From positions 6,448,001-6,512,000 of the forward strand of contig NZ_CP006850.1 in assembly GCF_000523235.1 (NCBI RefSeq): a stretch of DNA of 64,000 bases. Reading direction: 5' to 3'. The notes under the pieces were generated by a model. That model was not told the origin of the DNA, did no database searches, and was given only the letters and a program-made list of their open reading frames with translations. This document shows, piece after piece, positions 61,508 through 64,000 of this stretch. Made by a program: the position numbers and the translations under genes. Within the stretch, counting starts at the first letter, position 1; each line of letters starts with the position of its first letter. This DNA is from Nocardia nova SH22a. GTDB lineage: Bacteria > Actinomycetota > Actinomycetes > Mycobacteriales > Mycobacteriaceae.

Positions 61508-62116
61508 ATGATCGAAAACACCAACCGCAGAGACCCTTACGTCCACTTCCTCGGCGGGATGAGCGACGGGCCGGAGCGCTACATCACCGACATCGAGGCC
61601 GCCGGGCAACGCCAGCTCGTCCACGGCTCGGAAATCCCGAAGTCCGGGCCGTGGGATCAGCTCGAAGCGCTCGGATTCGTGCGCGGCGCTGACGTGGACG
61701 ACCTGTTCGTCACCGCGGAACTCCCCGCCGGCTGGTCGAAGCAGGCCTACCACTCGATGGGCTCGATCATCGTCGACGACCGCGGTATCGAGCGGGTGAG
61801 CATCTTCTACAAGGCCGCGTTCTACGACCGCAAGGCGTCCTTCCACATTGTCGCGGTAGGTCCCAAGCTCGCCCAGAACGTGACGTGGGGCGACGACCCG
61901 GTAACCCTCCCCAGCTGCTGGGATCAGCTCACCGATAGCGAGAAGACCGACTACGCGGCCGCGATCGAGAACGCGCTCGCCGCCGAGCTCGACCGCCGCG
62001 GACGCGTCCCCGACGGCGAAGCCCTCCGCCAGTCCCAGAAGCGGATCGACCGCATCGCCACCGCGCAAACCCTGCTCGCCCAGGCCGGCATGCGCCCCAC
62101 CGGCGGCATCCGGTGA
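61508..62116 (+). CDS. Hypothetical prophage protein
   Basis: 202 residues, acidic alpha/beta with a helical C-terminus (SDSEKTDYAAAIENALAAELDRRG.. QSQKRIDRIATAQTLLAQAG region). Start ATG 61508, preceded by AGAAAGACC. No family recognised. GTGA overlap with the next gene. Confidence 0.65.
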   Translation: MIENTNRRDPYVHFLGGMSDGPERYITDIEAAGQRQLVHGSEIPKSGPWDQLEALGFVRGADVDDLFVTAELPAGWSKQAYHSMGSIIVDDRGIERVSIFYKAAFYDRKASFHIVAVGPKLAQNVTWGDDPVTLPSCWDQLTDSEKTDYAAAIENALAAELDRRGRVPDGEALRQSQKRIDRIATAQTLLAQAGMRPTGGIR

Positions 62117-62811
62117 GCAATGGATCTGCGGCGGCGCGAATTGGCATCACCCTCGACGAGTATGAGCAGCGTCGGGCAGCCGGGCAAAAGTGGTGCGGGC
62201 GATGCAGGGCATGGCATCTGCGGTCGGCCTTCTCTGCTGATCGGTCCCGTGGAGACGGACTCTCCTCAGCATGTTTGCGGCATCGCCGAGCGGAAGCCGA
62301 ACCGGCCCCACCTACTCCCGTGATCGAGCTTCCCCCAATCGATTTGGCCTATCTCGCAGGCATGATCGACGCCGACGGATACATCGGCGCCAACATAAGC
62401 CGCACCAAAAGGTACGTCGGCGCCACGGTCGGCATCACCGGATGTAGGCGAGAGCCGCACGATCTTGCCGTCCAACTGTTCGGCGGTCAGGTGTCGACTT
62501 ACCTGCCGAAGCACGACCGCGCCGGGCATCGCCCCCAACATCACTGGCAGAGAACCGGACAGCAGACCGTCCCAGTGATCACTGCGGTTCTGCCATACCT
62601 CCGGGTCAAGCGCGATCAGGCGTACGCGGCGCTTGAACTGCAGGAGCGAGTCGCAGAGCGTCGGCTCGAGCGCACATCCGAAGACCCGTACCCATGGTTC
62701 GGTCCGGATTACGACCCGTTCGAGCACCTCGTGGATTTCGCAGTATCCGAAGTGCAGGTGCGGAATCTGCGGGGTCATGCGCGGCTGGCGGCTATGGGGG
62801 CAGGTTCGTGA
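62113..62811 (+). CDS. LAGLIDADG homing endonuclease with zinc finger
   Basis: 232 residues from GTG 62113. An N-terminal C28xxC31..Cys54/His zinc motif (WCGRCRAWHLRSAF..SACLRHR) precedes one LAGLIDADG motif, LAYLAGMIDADGYIG at 78-92, whose Asp binds the catalytic metal. With one motif it should work as a homodimer. It is a free-standing gene in the operon rather than within an intron or intein. Such enzymes spread by cutting alleles lacking them. Confidence 0.85.
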   Translation: MSNGSAAARIGITLDEYEQRRAAGQKWCGRCRAWHLRSAFSADRSRGDGLSSACLRHRRAEAEPAPPTPVIELPPIDLAYLAGMIDADGYIGANISRTKRYVGATVGITGCRREPHDLAVQLFGGQVSTYLPKHDRAGHRPQHHWQRTGQQTVPVITAVLPYLRVKRDQAYAALELQERVAERRLERTSEDPYPWFGPDYDPFEHLVDFAVSEVQVRNLRGHARLAAMGAGS

Positions 62812-63269
62812 GGCCCCCCTTCCCTTATTACGAATGGCCCGAGATCGAGCAGGCCTTGTGGCAGACCGTGTTGACGTTCACGACGCGGCTGCCCGCAGTG
62901 CTGGACTCCGAGCTGGGGCGCGAGCATTCGATCACGCATTTCGAGTATCGGGTGCTGTCGGTACTCGCCGCAGCACCGGATCGCAGACTGCGGTTGAAAG
63001 TGCTTGCGCAACAAACGGATGCGTCACTGTCGCGCCTGTCGCACGTGATCCGAAAGCTGGGTAACCGCGGCTGGCTGACACGCATCGGCCGCCAACGCGA
63101 TGTCGACGCCGCCCTCACCGACACAGGCCTGGCAGTGGTCGAGAAGGCGGCACCGACAGCGCACTCGTTGGCTCGCCACCTGGTACTCGACGCACTCACT
63201 CCCGACGAAGCGGTCCAGTTACTGGCGCTGCTGAAAACCGCGACAGCCTCGACGGCGTCACCCACCTGA
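62808..63269 (+). CDS. MarR-family regulator
   Basis: 153 residues from GTG 62808. HTH region EYRVLSVLAAAPDRRLRLKVLAQQTDASLSRLSHVIRKLGNRGWLTR and wing GRQRDVDAALTDTGLAVVEKA are canonical MarR. A MarR protein is unusual in a prophage early operon. A fragment reading DGVTHLTEFCRRAGISLADN in another frame lies between it and the next gene but has no start codon. Confidence 0.85.
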   Translation: MRPPFPYYEWPEIEQALWQTVLTFTTRLPAVLDSELGREHSITHFEYRVLSVLAAAPDRRLRLKVLAQQTDASLSRLSHVIRKLGNRGWLTRIGRQRDVDAALTDTGLAVVEKAAPTAHSLARHLVLDALTPDEAVQLLALLKTATASTASPT

Positions 63270-63330
63270 CCGAATTCTGCCGCCGCGCCGGGATCAGCCT
63301 GGCCGACAACCTCGACTTGGAGAGCATGAA

Positions 63331-64000
63331 ATGACAAGCCCCATCGTATTTTTGGACACGGAGACCACAGGTCTGCATGCCGATCGCCGCGCATGGGAGA
63401 TCGCGATGATCCGGCGAGCCGACGGCCACGACAGCGCTGTCACTCTCCAGGTCACCGACGTGGATCTGTCGTCCGCCGAGCTGAAGGGTCTTCAGATCGG
63501 CGGCTTCTACGAGCGTCATCACCAGGCTGCACCGGCCGCCGACTACAAGTTCGCGCCGCTGAACCCGAAGCACCCGTACATGGGGCGAACCGATATCGAC
63601 GCTTTCGTCGGCACCGAAGCCGACGTCGCCAAGGTGGTCGAGCAGGTCACCCGCGGCGCCGACATCGTCGGCGTTGTACCGAATTTCGATACCGAAACCC
63701 TGGCCGCCATGCTCCGCCGTCACGCCCTGTGTCCGTCCTGGAACTACCACCTCATCGATGTCGTTCCACTGGCCGCCGGTTGGCTCCTGGGTGCTGCCGA
63801 GGTGTCGATGTGCGCGTCCGACGACGCGGGCGAGCCTCATTCCGAGACCGCGAAAGCCCGTCTTGCAGCAGCAGAGCTTCCGTGGAAGTCCGACGACCTG
63901 TCCCGCGCGGTCGGTATCGATCCGCCGAGCGAGGAATACCGGCACACCGCGATGGGCGACGCCGACTGGGCGAAGCGCCTGTTCGACCGGATCACCGGCA
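63331..64000 (+). CDS. DnaQ-like 3'-5' exonuclease (3' end outside window)
   Basis: 223 residues are visible and the frame is open at the window edge. IVFLDTETTGLHADRRAWEIAMI holds the ExoI Asp/Glu, VPNFDTETLAAML the ExoII Asp and HTAMGDADWAKRLF the ExoIII His/Asp: a complete DEDDh set. It may proofread phage replication or process ends for the RecE-type system. GAGAG lies 9 nt before the ATG. Confidence 0.88.
   Translation, partial: MTSPIVFLDTETTGLHADRRAWEIAMIRRADGHDSAVTLQVTDVDLSSAELKGLQIGGFYERHHQAAPAADYKFAPLNPKHPYMGRTDIDAFVGTEADVAKVVEQVTRGADIVGVVPNFDTETLAAMLRRHALCPSWNYHLIDVVPLAAGWLLGAAEVSMCASDDAGEPHSETAKARLAAAELPWKSDDLSRAVGIDPPSEEYRHTAMGDADWAKRLFDRITG

Larger units (their letters stand above)
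41976..64000. mobile_element. Prophage or phage-like element integrated at tRNA-Gly (right end outside window)
   Basis: The left border is the 3' part of a tRNA-Gly(UCC) gene. Inside are a tyrosine integrase, excisionase, XRE switch regulators with shared operators, a WhiB-like gene, recombination genes, a homing endonuclease and about thirty small genes joined by ATGA/GTGA overlaps. No terminase, portal, capsid or tail genes are seen, so the window covers only the integration and early half. The matching attachment site, which should restore tRNA-Gly, must lie to the right of 64000. Confidence 0.9.

Noticed and set aside
63190..63334. Small frame ending LADNLDLESMK with ATGA overlap to the exonuclease
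   Set aside because: No ATG, GTG or TTG start exists before the conserved-looking part; treated as a possible remnant only.

Overview
The window is a high-GC actinobacterial chromosome segment, most likely from Nocardia or a close mycolic-acid-containing relative. The evidence is the clustered gene order rplU-rpmA-obg-proB, rne, ndk, folC-valS, clpX, clpP2-clpP1 and tig, which is typical of Corynebacteriales. A second block (diacylglycerol kinase, FAD oxidase, TetR, GlpD) has the same order as M. tuberculosis Rv2252 to Rv2249c. The prophage also carries a LysB-type esterase and a WhiB-like protein, as phages of mycolate-containing hosts do. The species assignment is inference.

Region 1 (1-41898) is chromosomal core. 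It opens with the tail of a proline-rich protein and a decayed enoyl-CoA hydratase. It then carries the ribosome and translation block (proB, obg, rpmA, rplU), rne, ndk, a DUF4233 membrane protein, folC and valS, all on the minus strand. A lipid and glycerol-phosphate block follows: lipid kinase and alkyl-DHAP-synthase-like FAD enzyme, divergent from TetR and glpD across a palindromic operator. Next come a patatin lipase, an amidohydrolase remnant, a secreted protein, a YdeP-type molybdopterin oxidoreductase with its sulfurtransferase FdhD, small stress or regulatory genes, the Clp protease and trigger factor block, an FKBP lipoprotein, phosphoketolase, a crippled NRPS condensation-domain relic, Nudix, GT39, MBL hydrolase and tRNA-Pro(UGG).

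The core also holds non-coding repeats that the genes do not explain. Four copies of a long hairpin element of about 96 nt lie in intergenic gaps next to rplU, rne (both sides) and clpX/clpP2. One copy differs from the others by compensatory base changes. There is also a 13-copy, 26-bp minisatellite, a 115-bp tandem array and a 26-bp sequence found identically in two gaps.

Region 2 (about 41976-64000 and beyond) is an integrated phage-like element. It starts in the 3' half of a tRNA-Gly(UCC) gene that has lost its 5' half. Next come a tyrosine integrase and a run of tiny genes linked by ATGA/GTGA overlaps. An inserted minus-strand pair encodes an XRE-TPR regulator and a full NAD(P)HX-repair enzyme. 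A regulatory switch follows: two XRE regulators, a membrane protein, CCCATRTGGG operators and an excisionase. A long rightward early operon then encodes a WhiB-like protein, RecE-type nuclease, candidate annealing partner, HNH nuclease, RNase H, LysB-like esterase, a GIY-YIG-like protein, a frameshifted adenine methyltransferase, a zinc-finger LAGLIDADG endonuclease, a MarR regulator and a DnaQ-like exonuclease cut by the window edge. No terminase, portal, capsid or tail genes are visible, so structural genes and the other attachment site should lie to the right.
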